64,000 bases of DNA from Odobenus rosmarus divergens (taxonomy: Eukaryota > Chordata > Mammalia > Carnivora > Odobenidae), in contig NW_004451410.1 of NCBI RefSeq assembly GCF_000321225.1, positions 1,172,905-1,236,904 of the forward strand. The letters run 5' to 3'. Both the position numbers and the translations under genes were made by a program. Numbering within the stretch: the first letter of the stretch is position 1; each line of letters starts with the position of its first letter. This document shows positions 46,071-58,350 of the stretch, piece by piece. The notes under the pieces are model-generated. The model did not search any database, was not told the origin of the DNA, and was given only the letters and a program-made list of their open reading frames with translations.

Positions 46071-49000
46071 TAAGAAATAGACTGACCTAACCAGGGCCTG
46101 GCTCCCAGCACCATGGAAGGACGACTTGCAGCCTCGACGAGCGGGAGCGTTGGACCGGGGCGCTCCGTCAGTGCCATTGTCCGTGCTCTCCAGAACAGCT
46201 CACGTCACCCTTCCGATCACTTTGTAAGCAGAGGGATAAAAACCAATGCAAAGTAAAGATGTGTGTTTCAGTTTCCAAACTGGGTTCCCACTTAGAGACG
46301 AGGAGCTGCTCCAGCCAGCCCCGGTGTCCCCCTCGGCGCAGCACGTGGCCAGGCAGTGTTGGGTGGGACCGGGGTCCCTCAGCAGGACGGCCTGTGTCCC
46401 CACGCACTGCTGTCCCCCGAGGCCTCAGCAGATCTTCAGCGCCGTCCTGCCTGGTCTGCAAATGAGGCCAGAGTCTGTGGGGAGACGCCACATCCCGGCC
46501 CGGCCCCGGCATCCGCCGAGGCCCCACTTGAAGGGCGCGAGGGATGTTTTAAGGGCAAAGCGCTACACGTGGCGTATCACGGAACAGGGCTTCACCGCCC
46601 GTAACTCAGACCCGCGCTGTGACTCACGCGATGGCCGCGGTCTCCCCCACGTCTGGAATGCTCTGCGGGGTGGGGTGTGGGCTCTGGCCCCAGCACAGGG
46701 GCCACTCCCTGGACAGGTTTGGAAGTAGAAGGTCGTCCCCTGTGGGCTGTGGGCGCCCCCGTCCTGGCCCTCTGGCCCTCACAGAATACGGCCGCTTGGC
46801 CTCATCTTCCCACCGAGAACAGAGCTCCGGGGCAGAGGCCGCGACCCACCGGCGCGCTCAGAGCTGGCAACCCCGGAGGCGGCCGGCACGTCCGTCTAAG
46901 GGACGGGTCAAGACACGCGGCCTCAGTCCCTCATCAGCCGCTGCTTATTTGCTGGCTCTCCTTCCTTGTGGTGATTTCTCAACAAAAGCCTGGCAGGAGG
47001 GGAACCACGGAGTGCCTCTCACACATATTCTTATTGCTTGATGCGGTTGCACACACGTTTCCCTGCTTATTTCCACCTTCTGCCAGAACGTTTCCTGACG
47101 AGAAGGATCCTGAGACCAAATCCCACGACAGGCCCTGAGTCAGGTTCGTACACCGCCCTGTCACGCCTGTTACGGGGACTTTCGGGCTTTTATCAACGGT
47201 AGACAACACAGGGGCCTTCCTCTTCCCTGCTAATCGTCCTGATTGAAAGGAAACAACACAGCCCTCGTGCGTGACGCCTGGCAAAGTATCTGCCGTTCTA
47301 TTGAAATTAGAATTCTGTTTGCTTTTTCCTGACTTCTTTCTGGCCCTAAGGTCCCCGGGCCAGTTCGATTGATCCCACCCACGATTCCTCCCTTGACGTT
47401 CCGTGAGAAGAAATCCCGCTGTTCTTGTTGGTCTTGGATGATCGTGACCTTTTCTGGAGAGAGCCCTGGGGCCCCAGCGGGAGATGACGCAAGGGGGCCA
47501 AGTGAGCCTCCGGCCCGGAGCTTACTTGTCCACGCAGCCGAGTCCCCGATGCCGCCCGAGGTGGAGTGGGTCTGCTAGACGCTAGAGAGAAGCACCAAGA
47601 GGAGGGAAGTCGTACCGTGTTTAATGAGGCCAAGCTGCACACGGCCGGTCACACCTCAGTGCCTCCGAAATCGCTGAGTACCGTCCAGCCGGTGGGAGGG
47701 CTCACGCACACTGCTCCTCGGCCCACCTGGGCTGGGGTCTCCGGTGGGGCGGGCAGCTACTGGGAGGGAAGCAGGAGGAGGACCCCACGCCTCCTGCCTC
47801 GCTGGCCTGCCGGTCCTGGGGCTTCCCCAGCCACAGGCGGGCAGGTGCCCTGAGCCCGGGTTCCCGCAGGTGCCGCCCAGCCGCTGGGGGCGGTCGTGGG
47901 CTGCATCGGGCAGTCGGGTTGGCCCCGAAGGGAGGCGAAGGGGACGGGCGCCTTCCGCCTCTTCGCCGGGCTGCTCCTGGGCGGCAGCGGGTCTGAGAGC
48001 AAGGATGGCGAAGCTTCCCTGTTCTCGGAGCCGGCAGGACGCCCAGCCGGCGCTGTCTTTCTGTCGGGAAATCTGCCACCGCGTGTCCTGTCCTGTCACT
48101 GGAGCGTCAGCGGGCTCGAGTCTCCCGGCATATGGCGCGGCGGCAGCTTTCAGGAGCTGTGAGATCCAGATGCCAGCCCCAGGCTGGTCTCCTCCGGCAG
48201 GGACAGCTGGGCATGGCTCCAATGCGCCGCTCCTTCATTCAAGTCTCCACCTGCGAAACTGCGTCCACTCACTGATGCATTCCGTGGTTTTCCCTCCTGA
48301 TGCCTCCAGGCTTGCTTCCATTCCCGGAGCCCTTCCCTGAGCCTCCGAAGGGATGAGCCGCCCCTGCCCGCCGCCGGAATGCCCAGAATAGGAGCAGGAC
48401 GCGAGGGCGGCGGTCAAGGGCAAGGCCCCCTCCAGGGCTCCTGCACAGGCACCGGGCTGGGGAGGCCGGACGGGGGATAGGGGTGGGGTGCCGTCCTCCC
48501 CTGCCCCCAGCCAGCTCCCCCTGCCTCGCCTCCCACCAGGAGCATGATGAGTGCTAGTGCCATCAGCTCCCCGAAGGCTGGGCTTTGCTCAAACCGTCTC
48601 CACGGAGATGGTCATCTGCTTGCAGGCTCAGCAGCTGTGGCCTGGGAACGCGGAAGGGCACGCCCGGCAGGTCTCATGTTTGATGGAGGGCACGCCCGTG
48701 GGGCCAGTCTGCGAGACGTGGCGACCTAGGGCCACCCCGAAGCCTTGGGCACACGCCCCCTCCTGCCGCCGGGCTGACTTGGCTTTCCTCTTCCGCACGA
48801 TGCAGAGAGCTGGTGACACAGAGCCAGTCCCAAGCCAAGCTGGGAAATTCTCGTGGCACCGGCCTCTGCACAGGATGAAGAGGCTTGTGGGAAAGCGGGA
48901 AGGCTCTGGGCTCCTCCTCAAGCTGTGTTCCTCAGCGGCTCACACACCCCCTTGTTAGAAAGCAAAAAATGAACTCACACCCGACGGATGTATGAATAAA

Positions 49001-50288
49001 TGTGACATAATATATATTTTATATATATAAATGGCACTGATGATGTAACGCAAACATGAAAATGGAGCTATTCAAGTAATGTGGATAAAACAAGCCATGT
49101 TTTATCACGTCTGACCTGAACGGCTGTACACCGTTGTTATATATTAGGACAGTATTCATCTTTTCAAAAAGTGGATGTGGACGGGTATTTGAGAGAGTCT
49201 TGATAAATGGACACGCTTGGCCCGCTGGTCAGACCGAGTGTTTACGGTGGTTTCAGCTGGCTGCCGTAGAGCTCCCTGTGAGAGGAGAAAGAGGGTCCCC
49301 TGGGGGCTGCCTCGGGGGGGATCCTCTCCAGTGCACGGTTTCTGGTCCATTTAGTGGGGCTTAGCTTGGTAGAGAGCACGCACTGTGGTCTGTAGGTCCA
49401 CCCGGCCAGGCCCACGTGCAGCAACACGCTCCCTGCTCCGTGGCCCCCACTCGGCCCTCAGCGAACCTGCGGCTGTGGCTGCTTCACAAACTGGCCCCGT
49501 GAGGTGGCCGTCCTTGTCCTCGAAGTGTCTTCTGAATTTTTCCAAAGAACACATAGAAATAGAAGTTCTAGCATTTTCTTTCTACACGCAGCGGCTCACC
49601 TGCGCCCCACTCTGACCCACCCACCAAAGCACCCCAGTGTCCAGCACCTCCCCCGTGCTCTTGCCACTCCCTGACTCTCAAGAGGTGTTGGGACTGGAGC
49701 TGAGGCAGTTTTGCTGGACACTCGCAGTCAGGAGAGAACTGGGCTTAGCGGCCCGCACTTGGCTTCACCTGCTCAGACAGCACGAGTGTGAGGGTCTGTG
49801 AGGGGACAAGACAGCCTGGGCTTCTTGGCTTCCTGTGTGCTTGCTCCCCTGACCCCAGACACGTCCCCCCGACACTCATTCAGCACCCATTAACACCTGC
49901 TCAGCGGCACGTGAGGACGGAACACAGACCTGTATGCATTCCTACCCCCGGCCCACAAAAAAGAGAGCCAAGGAACCAAATGGCATAATCCCACAAAGAC
50001 AAACAGAGTAAGAGAAGCAGCAAGAGCTCGTATGAAAATAAGTTGCGGGGAAGGTGAAAGGTGTCGGGGAGTGGAACTCGCGGGGCAAACCAGAGAGAGC
50101 AGACCCTCAGTGCCAGCAGGGGAGGTCCCAGCCACAGCACGCTGACTCGCGTCCCAGAGCCCTGAGAAGTGGAGACAGCTGTGCCCCAGACAGTGCAGAT
50201 GGCAAGGCTGGGGCTGGGGCCGAAACAGGTCCCTCCCTGCACCTGACCTCCGCAGCCAGATAGGAACCCTCCCCCACTTCCTAATCCG
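46071..50288. other. GC-rich intergenic DNA, no gene supported
   Basis: Base composition is markedly more GC-rich between about 46300 and 48800. Several long open frames on both strands come with the composition and have no recognisable domains. A dense CpG section spans about 47700-48130. A TA-rich microsatellite-like stretch lies at 49008-49030. Confidence 0.5.
47700..48130. promoter_or_regulatory. CpG-rich patch, possible orphan CpG island
   Basis: High G+C and frequent CpG over about 430 bases, 5.5 kb beyond the ZNF407 3' end. No transcript or coding gene can be tied to it. Confidence 0.35.
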
Positions 50289-50342
50289 GGAGACAACTGG
50301 AAGCTTTTTCTCTTCTGGAGACAACTGGAAGCTTTTTCTCTT
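50289..50342. repeat. 28-base-period tandem duplication
   Basis: The 26-base unit starting ggagacaactggaagctttt occurs at 50289-50314 and 50317-50342, identical, separated by CT. Confidence 0.93.
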
Positions 50343-50489
50343 TTTCCAACCAGAAAGGCTCCGAGCTGGGGACCCAGCAAAGAGTGGGAGAGGCCATTCG
50401 TCAAATGGGATTAGGAGAAATTCTATGTACCAAATGAGACCCACTTCCAGTCTCTCTCCTACTGGGCTCCAGTACAAGGGAAACCAAAT

Positions 50490-51990
50490 ATGTGACCTGC
50501 TGGTTGAAGACCAGAGGATTCTTTACTGGAGAAACTGAACCACCCTAGAGAGGAGACCTCCATAGACAGATATTCAAGGATTTCCCATTGAAAGGGCTGA
50601 CTGCCGCCAGGTCACTTTGGAGTGAAGGCCAACTGCCAAAAGACCCCACACAGAACTTCCAATCAGCCTTTAGGGCTTCATTCAAATATGGGCATAAGCC
50701 CAGGGACCGACATGAATGAAAAAGATCAAGAATAAATAGGAAGGGAAAAAAGAAAGAAATCCAGTAGAAACATATTTAAAAAGAAAAATTCAAAAACTGC
50801 CCTTGAATAATAAGAGAATATATGCTTCCATGAAATAATAACACATTTCTATATTTTTAAAAAGTAACAATAAGAGAACAAGAAAAGAAATTTAGAAAAT
50901 TAAAAATAAAATAGGTGTCATTTTTTAAAAATTCGTGTTTTTAAAAATTCCATCTTTGGAAGACAAAGTGAAGAAAGCCCTCAGAAAGTAGGACCAAAAG
51001 GCAAAGAAATTCAATTAGGTGATACAACAAATCAGAAAGGTAAAATATCAGTGCAGGAGATCCAGAACCAACCAAGAGAAGGTCTAGAAAGGCAAAATAG
51101 GGAAAACAGAAAGAAGGAAGTGATCAAAGAATTAATTCAAGAAGATTTACCAGACTGAGAGATAAGGGGTTCCAGCTTGAAAGAACCCATTAAGTGCCCA
51201 GCATAATGAATGACAGAGACACATACTGGGCTTATCAACATGAAAGTTCAGAACCCCAGAATATGCAAAACGAAGATCTTTCACAATGAAAAATTAAGGA
51301 GATCACACAAAGGAAATCAGAATAACATCAGACTTCTGAAAACAATTCTGGATATGAGAAGTCAAAAAAGTCTTCAAAATCCAAAGGGAAATTGTATAAT
51401 CAAAGAAGAATTCTATATCCAGCTAAACTATCAATCAAACATGCAGGTAAAAATAAAGACATTGTCAGATGTGCAGTCTCTCCAAAGTTTTGCCTCCGCT
51501 GTACCTTTTTTCATGAAGCAACTGAAAGAGATTCTCTTGAAGAAGATAGAGTAGTTTTGAGACTTGGGGGAAAAAAGATCAAGATAGGGACAACAAGGGG
51601 TATTTCCAGGGTAGTGCTCATTTTAGCAGATAAAGGGAGGGCTCTAAGCAAAAAGGAATGGAACTGATAGATGGCTTCGTACATTCATTTGTACGAAAAA
51701 CATGTTTTAAAAGTTTGGACAGTTTCAAAGTTTGGATAAGTGATAGCATATAAAAAAACATCTAAGCTGATAAAAACAGTGAGGTAACATTAATGCCAGA
51801 AGAAGCTACACAAATGTATAAGAAAGAAAATCAAGTCACTTGGTTCCGCAGTGAACAATGTTTACACAGTCATCATATTCATACTGAAATGAGTTTAATA
51901 AAAATTGTATTATAATTAAGCTGGAAGAATGGGGAGAATGGGGTGGTTAAGATGAGTGTACTAAATCCTCTGTCCTAACAGGAGGTTAAT
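50490..51990 (+). mobile_element. L1 ORF1-derived remnant (HAL1/L1M type)
   Basis: The + strand shows a decayed L1 ORF1p-like reading split across frames. It includes a stretch reading ILYPAKLSIKHAGKNK near 51410-51460, close to the conserved 'YPAKLS' segment of ORF1p. A-rich text such as 'cagacttctgaaaacaattctgg' and 'gacattgtcagatgtgcag' matches ORF1-region DNA. No ORF2 sequence follows, which fits HAL1 (half-L1) or a partial L1M. Frameshifts and stops make it non-functional. Confidence 0.7.
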
Positions 51991-52487
51991 AGATGGCTCT
52001 CAAAATGACACCTAATTTGAGTGCCAACAAATTGCAACATCCATTTCTTGCCTAGATGGCAAACTAGTGCAGCCTCCTGGCTCCGTCCTCACGGTCGGAG
52101 GACGGGGAAGCATAGGAGGAAAGGGAATGAGGAGATAGCAACCGTGCATTGCTCTGGGTGTTTTGAGCTGGGTGTTTGGATGGAGAGAGAGCTGCACCCA
52201 GGGCCCTGGGGCACAGGCAGTCACTGTCACTGTGGGAGGAAAGCTTGGAGAAAAGCAGCTGAAATCTAATTTTGCTCTGCAGAAGCCTCTGACCCCTTGC
52301 TGCAGAATCCTGGGGCAACAGCCCAGACTTTTGGTGCAGGAACCCCAGGGATGGAGCTGAAGCCGACAGCAGCCTCGTGACATGAATGAGGGCCAGCCTT
52401 GAGGAACTGGCAGCTTCTATCAGAGACTTCCTCCTCTAGGGCTGCTTCTACCCTTAGAGTTTGAATAGCTGTCGTTATCTGAACATT

Positions 52488-52562
52488 AAAAAAAAAAAAA
52501 AAAAGTAGATATGCTTAATGATTTAGGAAGTGAATAATTCTGTGTTAAAAAAAAAAAAAAAA
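52488..52562. repeat. Paired poly(A) tracts
   Basis: Two A runs of 17 and 16 bases enclose 42 bases of AT-rich DNA. Possible tails of retroposed sequence. Confidence 0.75.
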
Positions 52563-54396
52563 GTAATACTTTCCTCCATCCAAGAAGCCAAGCAAGTTGA
52601 ATTGATTCCCATTTGACTTGACATGCTTGGCTGGCAGGTTGGCTCTATGCCACGCCCGTCTGCCCCTCTGCCCTGCAGAATGAGCCCAGAGATGCCTGAC
52701 AGTGTCGGGAAATTGCCAAATCACTGGCCACAGAGCTGGATGTCCAAACAAAGAGGTTTTTTTGGTCCACAGTCCGTGGAATGAAAGCATTTCATTTCCC
52801 CAGTCTCTGATGCACACGTTGGAAATGCTACCCCCCCCCCAGCTTTTGGAAAGTGATGGAGTCAGTTGCTTCAAATGGACTGATGGTAATTCCTATCAAT
52901 TAGCCGTATAATAATCATCTTGGCCATGTTTAGTTATCTGAGCAAGAGACTAAATTACATACTATTGCATACCAAATAACTTTTATAATATATATTTAAA
53001 TAGTCAGAAACCGCCAGAAGCCACCAGTAGACTCTTCTATGTCTCAAGTGGTTTCACTGACATACTCTGCCATCTTGAGTCTATTTGCATAGCTCAATTT
53101 GAGGGTGTGTAAAAAAGGGAGAAGAAGGAAAAAATATATATGCTGGAATGATTCATCACCAGGAGAGGAGAATGGCATGGAATGACAGTAGTCAGCTGCG
53201 CTCAGAGCAAAATGGTGTTAAGCTTCAGTCTTAAGTTTTCTAAATGTTTTTGGCTTCTAAATTTGTTGTTATGTTCTTGTCAGTTGGGGGTGGATGGGTC
53301 TTCCAACTCAAAGAAAGCCAGGGATGGATGTCAATTGACTTCATGTGTGGGCCATCTCTGAATTTTGTTCAATAGCTGGTGGCTGCCTTGTTGCCCCTGG
53401 GGGCCCCCCAAGACTCTGATTTGGCTTCTGGTTCCACATCACCCAGGAAATATGTTCTATGAGGCAAGTGGTCTTAGAGGTCATAATCTCCTTCTCTAAA
53501 TGCAACGTGCTCACACTGGCTTTCAGCAACAGGCACACCTGACAGAGTTAGAGATGATGGGCTCATGGATGGCAGGAAGAAAGGGATGCTTATGGTCCAG
53601 ATAGGGGTGGGCGACCCTCTTTTTTCCTGGCATCGTGCTTCAGAGGAAGGGATACCTCCTGGAATGAAGCCCATCGTCTCTCTTCTAACTGCTGACTCAC
53701 ATCTGCCCCAGTGTTGTAGAGCGAGTCTATGGAAAGTCTGCAAGAACGGGCCATTGGCTTTCTTTTCTTACCTCTTCTATCCCAAGGAACTGTCTGTTCT
53801 GCTGAGCCAAACTTTCCAAACTTGGGTGGGCTCCCCAAGGCCTACCCTGTGTTGCTGGGGGAAGGAGGCTGGCAGTAGGGCAAGTTAGTAATCCTTACTC
53901 GCCTTAGATCTAAAGCCAAGTTCTCCAATCAGTTTATTAGCAATAAAGCTGTCACATCTTTGGCATCTTTGTTCTCAACTTGGAAGGGGAAAAAAAAAAG
54001 GCAATATTTTTTGACCTCTTAACTCCCCAGAGTATAGACTTCTGTTGTGGACCTTAGCTCTTGATTTCTTCCCTACAATAACAGCAGTAAATGACAGGGA
54101 GTTAGTCCTCTACATTTCCACCCCAAAAACCTGGGCCCCAATGCTAAGATGAGTGGGAGAGAACGTGAATCTCACCACCACCATGATATGCTGTGCTAAG
54201 AGCAGAACTGGCTGGGTCTCCTGGAACTTGGAGCAGGGGGTTAGAAAAGGCCTCAGGACACAGCACTAAGTTAGTCCTCAAGTCTACAAGTGCTGGAAGC
54301 CAGTAGCATGCCCTCGCTAGGATGGTAGCAAAGGATGCTTGAATTGAGATCAGTGAATCCCGAGATTAGGGTCTCCAGATCTGCCCACGAGGGTCT

Positions 54397-54400
<4 letters not shown>

Positions 54401-54443
<43 letters not shown>
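54401..54443. repeat. (GT)n microsatellite
   Basis: A perfect GT/TG run of 43 bases, long enough to be polymorphic. Confidence 0.97.
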
Positions 54444-54444
<1 letters not shown>

Positions 54445-54669
54445 AATGTGACCTGAATTCTGAATGCTGAAATAGTATAATCTGATGAGTTGTATCCTGT
54501 GACCAGCTTTGAGAAATATCTCGTCAGCCAACTGCCCTTCATCGGCTAGCTTTTACCATGAAACTAGCTCTGGGCTAGGTACCAAGACAGCTTCAAAAGT
54601 TGAGACATGGCCCTATCCTGAGCCCCCCAAAATAAGATTAAGTTGAACAGGGATCCATGTAAATGCCAA

Positions 54670-54830
54670 CATTTACTTTCCATCAACGACACACGAACAC
54701 TCGAGTTCGGTCACCTGGTGGAAATCATTTAAGACCTCTAGCCTTGCGTTTCCTGTCTCTCAACGAAGGCCTTGGTCATGCTACCTGATCATGAAGGCTC
54801 CTTGCAGGTCTGATCATATTTGCTCCTTGA
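54670..54830 (+). mobile_element. MIR SINE remnant
   Basis: 'ggtcacctggtggaaatcatttaagacctctagcc' followed by 'gtttcctgtctctcaacgaagg' and 'gatcatgaaggctccttgcaggtctgatc' follows the MIR core and a common MIR 3' variant. Confidence 0.5.
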
Positions 54831-55469
54831 AGGGGAATGGGGAATATCTGGCTTGCTGGTGGTTCACATGTGAAGAAAGATCATATGCTCACTATGACCC
54901 TCCCCTTGCCCCCCATGGGAGGTTGCTAGAAGCTTACCCATTAGCTCCACTAGCATCACCCCTACCTCAAGAATCCACTTCCCTCCCTGGAACAGGATTT
55001 ATGGTGGGGCACCACCAGAGTGGGAAAGGCAGCCCCCGGGCATGTGGGCCAGGAACCACGTCATAAGAGAAACAGTTGAAGGAACTTGCCCGTAACCATT
55101 AGGAGGAAAGAAGACTGGGAAGAAGCTGCCTTGAGATGTTGGAACAAAAGTACGCACGGAAGAGGGAGAGATGCCCTCTGAGTCAGTGAGGTGCTGGAGA
55201 AGAACAAGAGCACAACGGCATACCTCACGGGCCCTCTGTTAGACCTGCCACCCCACCTCAGTTATCTTGAGGGGCTGGCGGAGAAGGTCCAGCACAAGGG
55301 ATCGGACCCTTGCCCTGAGTGGCCACCTGAGCTCCATGACTGCTGGGGGTCAACCCATCCAACCCAGGGGTTCTGTGAACAGGTTCAATGTAGGCGGAGA
55401 GAGAGGAGAGTGTTCGGTGGAAGCTGCCGCCATCTTTGGCCTGGATCCTTGGAACCCTCTCTCAGCTAA

Positions 55470-55920
55470 GCCTCAGCTTCTCATCTCACTCTCATCCGTC
55501 CTAGGAGCCTCCCCGTTGCCAGCACAATCTTTCTAATGTGGATGCTCTCCCCTGCTCACACCCTACCCTGGATCCCCGTTACCTGCAAGACGAAACGTAA
55601 GCTTCTTGACACAGTTTACACCTCCCTGTAGTCCTGGGACTCGGTCGACCCAACCAGTCTCATCTCCCTTTGTCTCCTCATCAAACCCTGGGAGGAGCAG
55701 CACCGAGCCTGTCCACCTCCCTGCCTGTGCCCTCTGTTCCCTGTGGCTGGAAAGTTCTGGGTGACCCACAACACCCTCCGACCCTTCCCGTCCAGTGCTG
55801 TCCACTCAGGGGAGTCCACCCTCTCTCCACGGATTATGATTGCTCACACACGCAACTGCCTTCCATGGCAGCCTGGAGGTCCCCCGAGGGCAGAGACCGG
55901 GTGCGTCCCTTGAGTTTTGA
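55470..55920 (+). mobile_element. LINE-2-like remnant
   Basis: It follows L2 3' phrases: 'ctggatccccgttacctgcaagac', 'cctgtgccctctgttccctgtggctgg', 'gacccttcccgtccagtgctgtc' and 'tggaggtcccccgagggcagagacc'. Degraded. Confidence 0.5.
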
Positions 55921-56211
55921 GACCATAGTGCTTGCAGGGAGACTGCTACGTGTAAGTGTTCGAGGGCCGACTGGTTCACGGTGGAGGAAGGGAGGTGTGA
56001 GAGTCAGAGCAAACACCATGAGCACAAGGATTGACGTGGACTCGGAGATGATGCTGGATGGATGACAGAGGGGCAGTGGCCTGAGCAAGCCAGCTGGGAG
56101 TGTCAGAGCGTGCCACATTCAGGATAGACCCAGTGAGCGCTTCCTGAATGGAGCGCATGTGCACCAGGTAGCAGGTGCTTCCGGCGGGTCCTGGCAGGGA
56201 CGGCTGGGCCA

Positions 56212-56236
56212 GGGCAGGGGAGGGGGGAGGGGGGAG
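56212..56236 (+). repeat. G-run tract, quadruplex-capable
   Basis: Consecutive runs of 3 to 6 G separated by single A or CA bases on the + strand. Confidence 0.7.
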
Positions 56237-56744
56237 CCGGTGGGACAGGTTCCAGCTGTGAGGCAAAGGAGCAGGTCAGGGCAGGAGGGGAAGCCCAGTG
56301 CAGGCACAAGGAGGCTCTCGGGAAGTCTGAGAACTCTGGAGCAGAGGGTATCACTCGCCCCACAGAGAGCCCCCCAGGGGTCTGGCAGTCCCACCAGCCA
56401 GGTGAGGGGTGCACCTCTCCATGTGGAATCCAATATGCCCAACAGCCCTTGAGCAGCATTTCATAAAGACGGTCCCATAGGCCAGTGATATTGCAACTGT
56501 TCTGACGGTGATCCACAGGGAAAAATGTATTTCTTTTGATGACCCCATACATGATACTCGCATACATACATAAAATTTAGATATAACTGGAAGAAAGGTT
56601 TCACAAAGCAGGTCTTATCCTTACTGCTCTGATACACCCTGATATTTTCTATTCTATTCCATTTCATCTTTGTAAAATTGCTTGTTGTAACTCCCTTGAT
56701 TAATTTCGAACCCCACCAGCGAGTCCCAGTGTGTATTTGTGAAC

Positions 56745-56830
56745 ACTGGACTTTTCATATCAGAAGTACTGGGGGGATTTGTTAAAATACAGATTTCTGG
56801 GACTCACCCCAGAAGGACTCAGGAATCTGC
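56745..56830. mobile_element. MER5A-like hAT MITE fragment
   Basis: 'gggggatttgttaaaatacag', 'atttctgggactcaccccag' and 'actcaggaatctgcac' match one arm and core of MER5A. Confidence 0.65.
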
Positions 56831-56949
56831 ACTAACTACATGTCACAATGGGGGAGATTTTTTTTGTTTGTTTGGAAATTGATGCTTTGGGTAATACTGA
56901 AGTCTTTGGAAACCCTCTGTTAGCTTCAGTAGAATTTTGTTTATTGATG

Positions 56950-57062
56950 AGTGTCTTCTAACATCTCTAACAGAGTCACCCTTACAATGCTTTTAGGGTT
57001 AATATAGTAAAGCACTTTTAAGAGTGCCTGGCAAGGAATAAATGCTCAATAAGTATTTACAG
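56950..57062 (+). mobile_element. MIR SINE 3' end remnant
   Basis: 'ttaatatagtaaagcacttttaagagtgcctggcaagg' and 'ataaatgctcaataagtattta' are the MIR 3' end in order. Confidence 0.65.
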
Positions 57063-57063
57063 C

Positions 57064-57262
57064 CAGGGTGCCAGGATGGCGTAGTCGGTTAAGCATCTGA
57101 CTCTTGGTTTCAGCTCAGGTCATGATCTCAGGGTCGTGGGATCAAGCCCCACATCAGGCTCCCCATTCAGTGGGGAATCTGCTTAAGATTCTCTTCTCCG
57201 TCTGCCCCTCCCCTGCCCTCTCTCTCTCTAATGAATAAATTTGTAAAAATCAAAAAAAACTT
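57064..57262 (+). mobile_element. Can-SINE (SINEC), intermediate age
   Basis: 'gccaggatggcgtagtcggttaagcatctgac' head, 'ttcagctcaggtcatgatctcagg', 'gtgggatcaagccccacatc', CT-rich section and 'gaataaatttg' A-rich end. The head carries several changes, and it is directly inserted at the end of a MIR. A flanking duplication is not clear. Confidence 0.92.
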
Positions 57263-57289
57263 TTTAAAAATATTTTGCTACCATCATCA

Positions 57290-57602
57290 TCATCATGTTC
57301 CCTTCTAAATAGAACTGTTGATCCACACACATGTGCTCTTTCCAGAACTTTCCCCATCTTAGTGAATGGCTCCATGGTCTCTTAGCTGCTCAAGCCAAAA
57401 ACCAGGAGCTGTCCTGACCTCTCTCCCCTCCTCTCACTCGGCTGACTTGTACTTCACATCCAGACAGCGCACTCTCTAGGTGCCCACACCTACCACCAAC
57501 GTCTCTTGCCCAGACTGCTACAGCAGCCTCTCTTGCTTCTACTATTTCTTTCCTCCAATCCAGGATGACCTTTTACAAAAATAAATCAGTTGTCACCTCT
57601 CA
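57290..57602 (+). mobile_element. LINE-2 remnant, 5' segment of a split copy
   Basis: 'ccatcttagtgaatggctcc', 'gctcaagccaaaaaccaggag', 'tcctgacctctctcccctcc', 'cagactgctacagcagcctc' and 'ccaatccaggatgacctttt' are consecutive L2 phrases. Confidence 0.75.
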
Positions 57603-57605
57603 TCT

Positions 57606-58075
57606 GCATTAATTACTTATTACTGCACAAGTTACCCCAAAGTTTAGTGGCTTAAAACAACACATATTTATCCTCTCACAGTTGCTGTGGGCCAGGAATT
57701 CTGGAGCAGCTCAAGCTGGTGGTTCTGGCTCACAGTCTCTGAGAGCTTAGGTCAAGGTGTCAATAGGGCTGTCGTCACCGGAAGGCTTGACTGAGGTGGA
57801 AGAAACACTTCTAAGATGGCGCCCTCAACTGGCTTCAGCACATGGGCCTGCCATAGGCTACAGTGTCTTCAGTAACATGGCAGCATCCTTCCCAGGGAAG
57901 GTGATCCAAGACACAGGCTGAAGCTGCAGTGTCTTTTATGACCTGGCCTCCGAAGTCACACACCATCACTTACACCTTACTCCATTGTTGGGAGTGACTC
58001 ACCAAGTCCACTCAAGAGAGGGGAATTTGGCTCCACCATTTGAAGGGACTGTCAATGAATTCGTAGATATTCTAA
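57606..58075 (-). mobile_element. MLT1 (MaLR) LTR inserted in L2
   Basis: Antisense MLT1 in full order on +: 'aattacttattactgcacaag', 'tagtggcttaaaacaacaca', 'ctgtgggccaggaattctgg', 'aggcttgactgaggtgg', 'aagatggcgccctcaactgg', 'gtcttttatgacctggcctc' and 'aagtcacacaccatcactta'. It is a nearly complete LTR of an ancient endogenous element, with no coding region. Confidence 0.88.
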
Positions 58076-58084
58076 ACCACTATT

Positions 58085-58350
58085 CCCTACTTAGAAGTCC
58101 CAAAGTCCATGCCCACCTACTGGCTCTAGGCATTTTGTCTGATTCCCAAACATGTCAAGCTCACTGAGCCTTCCTACCCCCTGTTTACTCAAGACCTTTG
58201 TACTTGTGATGCTGGAAGTTTCCCTCAGCAGAGCCAAGTCTTCCCTGTCATTCGGTGTCATCTCCATGGCTTCTTTTTGCATGGCCTTTCTCCAAGGCCT
58301 TTTCTGCAAGGCCTTTCCTGACAGTGGACTATAAAGTAGTCACCTCATCT
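58085..58350 (+). mobile_element. LINE-2 remnant, 3' segment of the split copy
   Basis: 'catgtcaagctcactgagcc', 'caagacctttgtacttgtgatg', 'ctggaagtttccctcagc' and 'aaggcctttcctgacagtgg' continue the L2 order interrupted at 57602. Confidence 0.65.

Larger units (their letters stand above)
51991..54669. other. Intergenic DNA with simple repeats
   Basis: A17 at 52488-52504 and A16 at 52547-52562 lie 42 bases apart. A (TG)n tract is at 54401-54443. The 52020-52487 section ends in the first A run and could be a retroposed sequence, but no parent gene is recognised. Nothing else seen. Confidence 0.5.

Noticed and set aside
47744..48340. 198-codon + frame in GC-rich DNA
   Set aside because: Composition-driven. 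No recognisable motif, splice sites or homology. Several overlapping frames on both strands are equally open.
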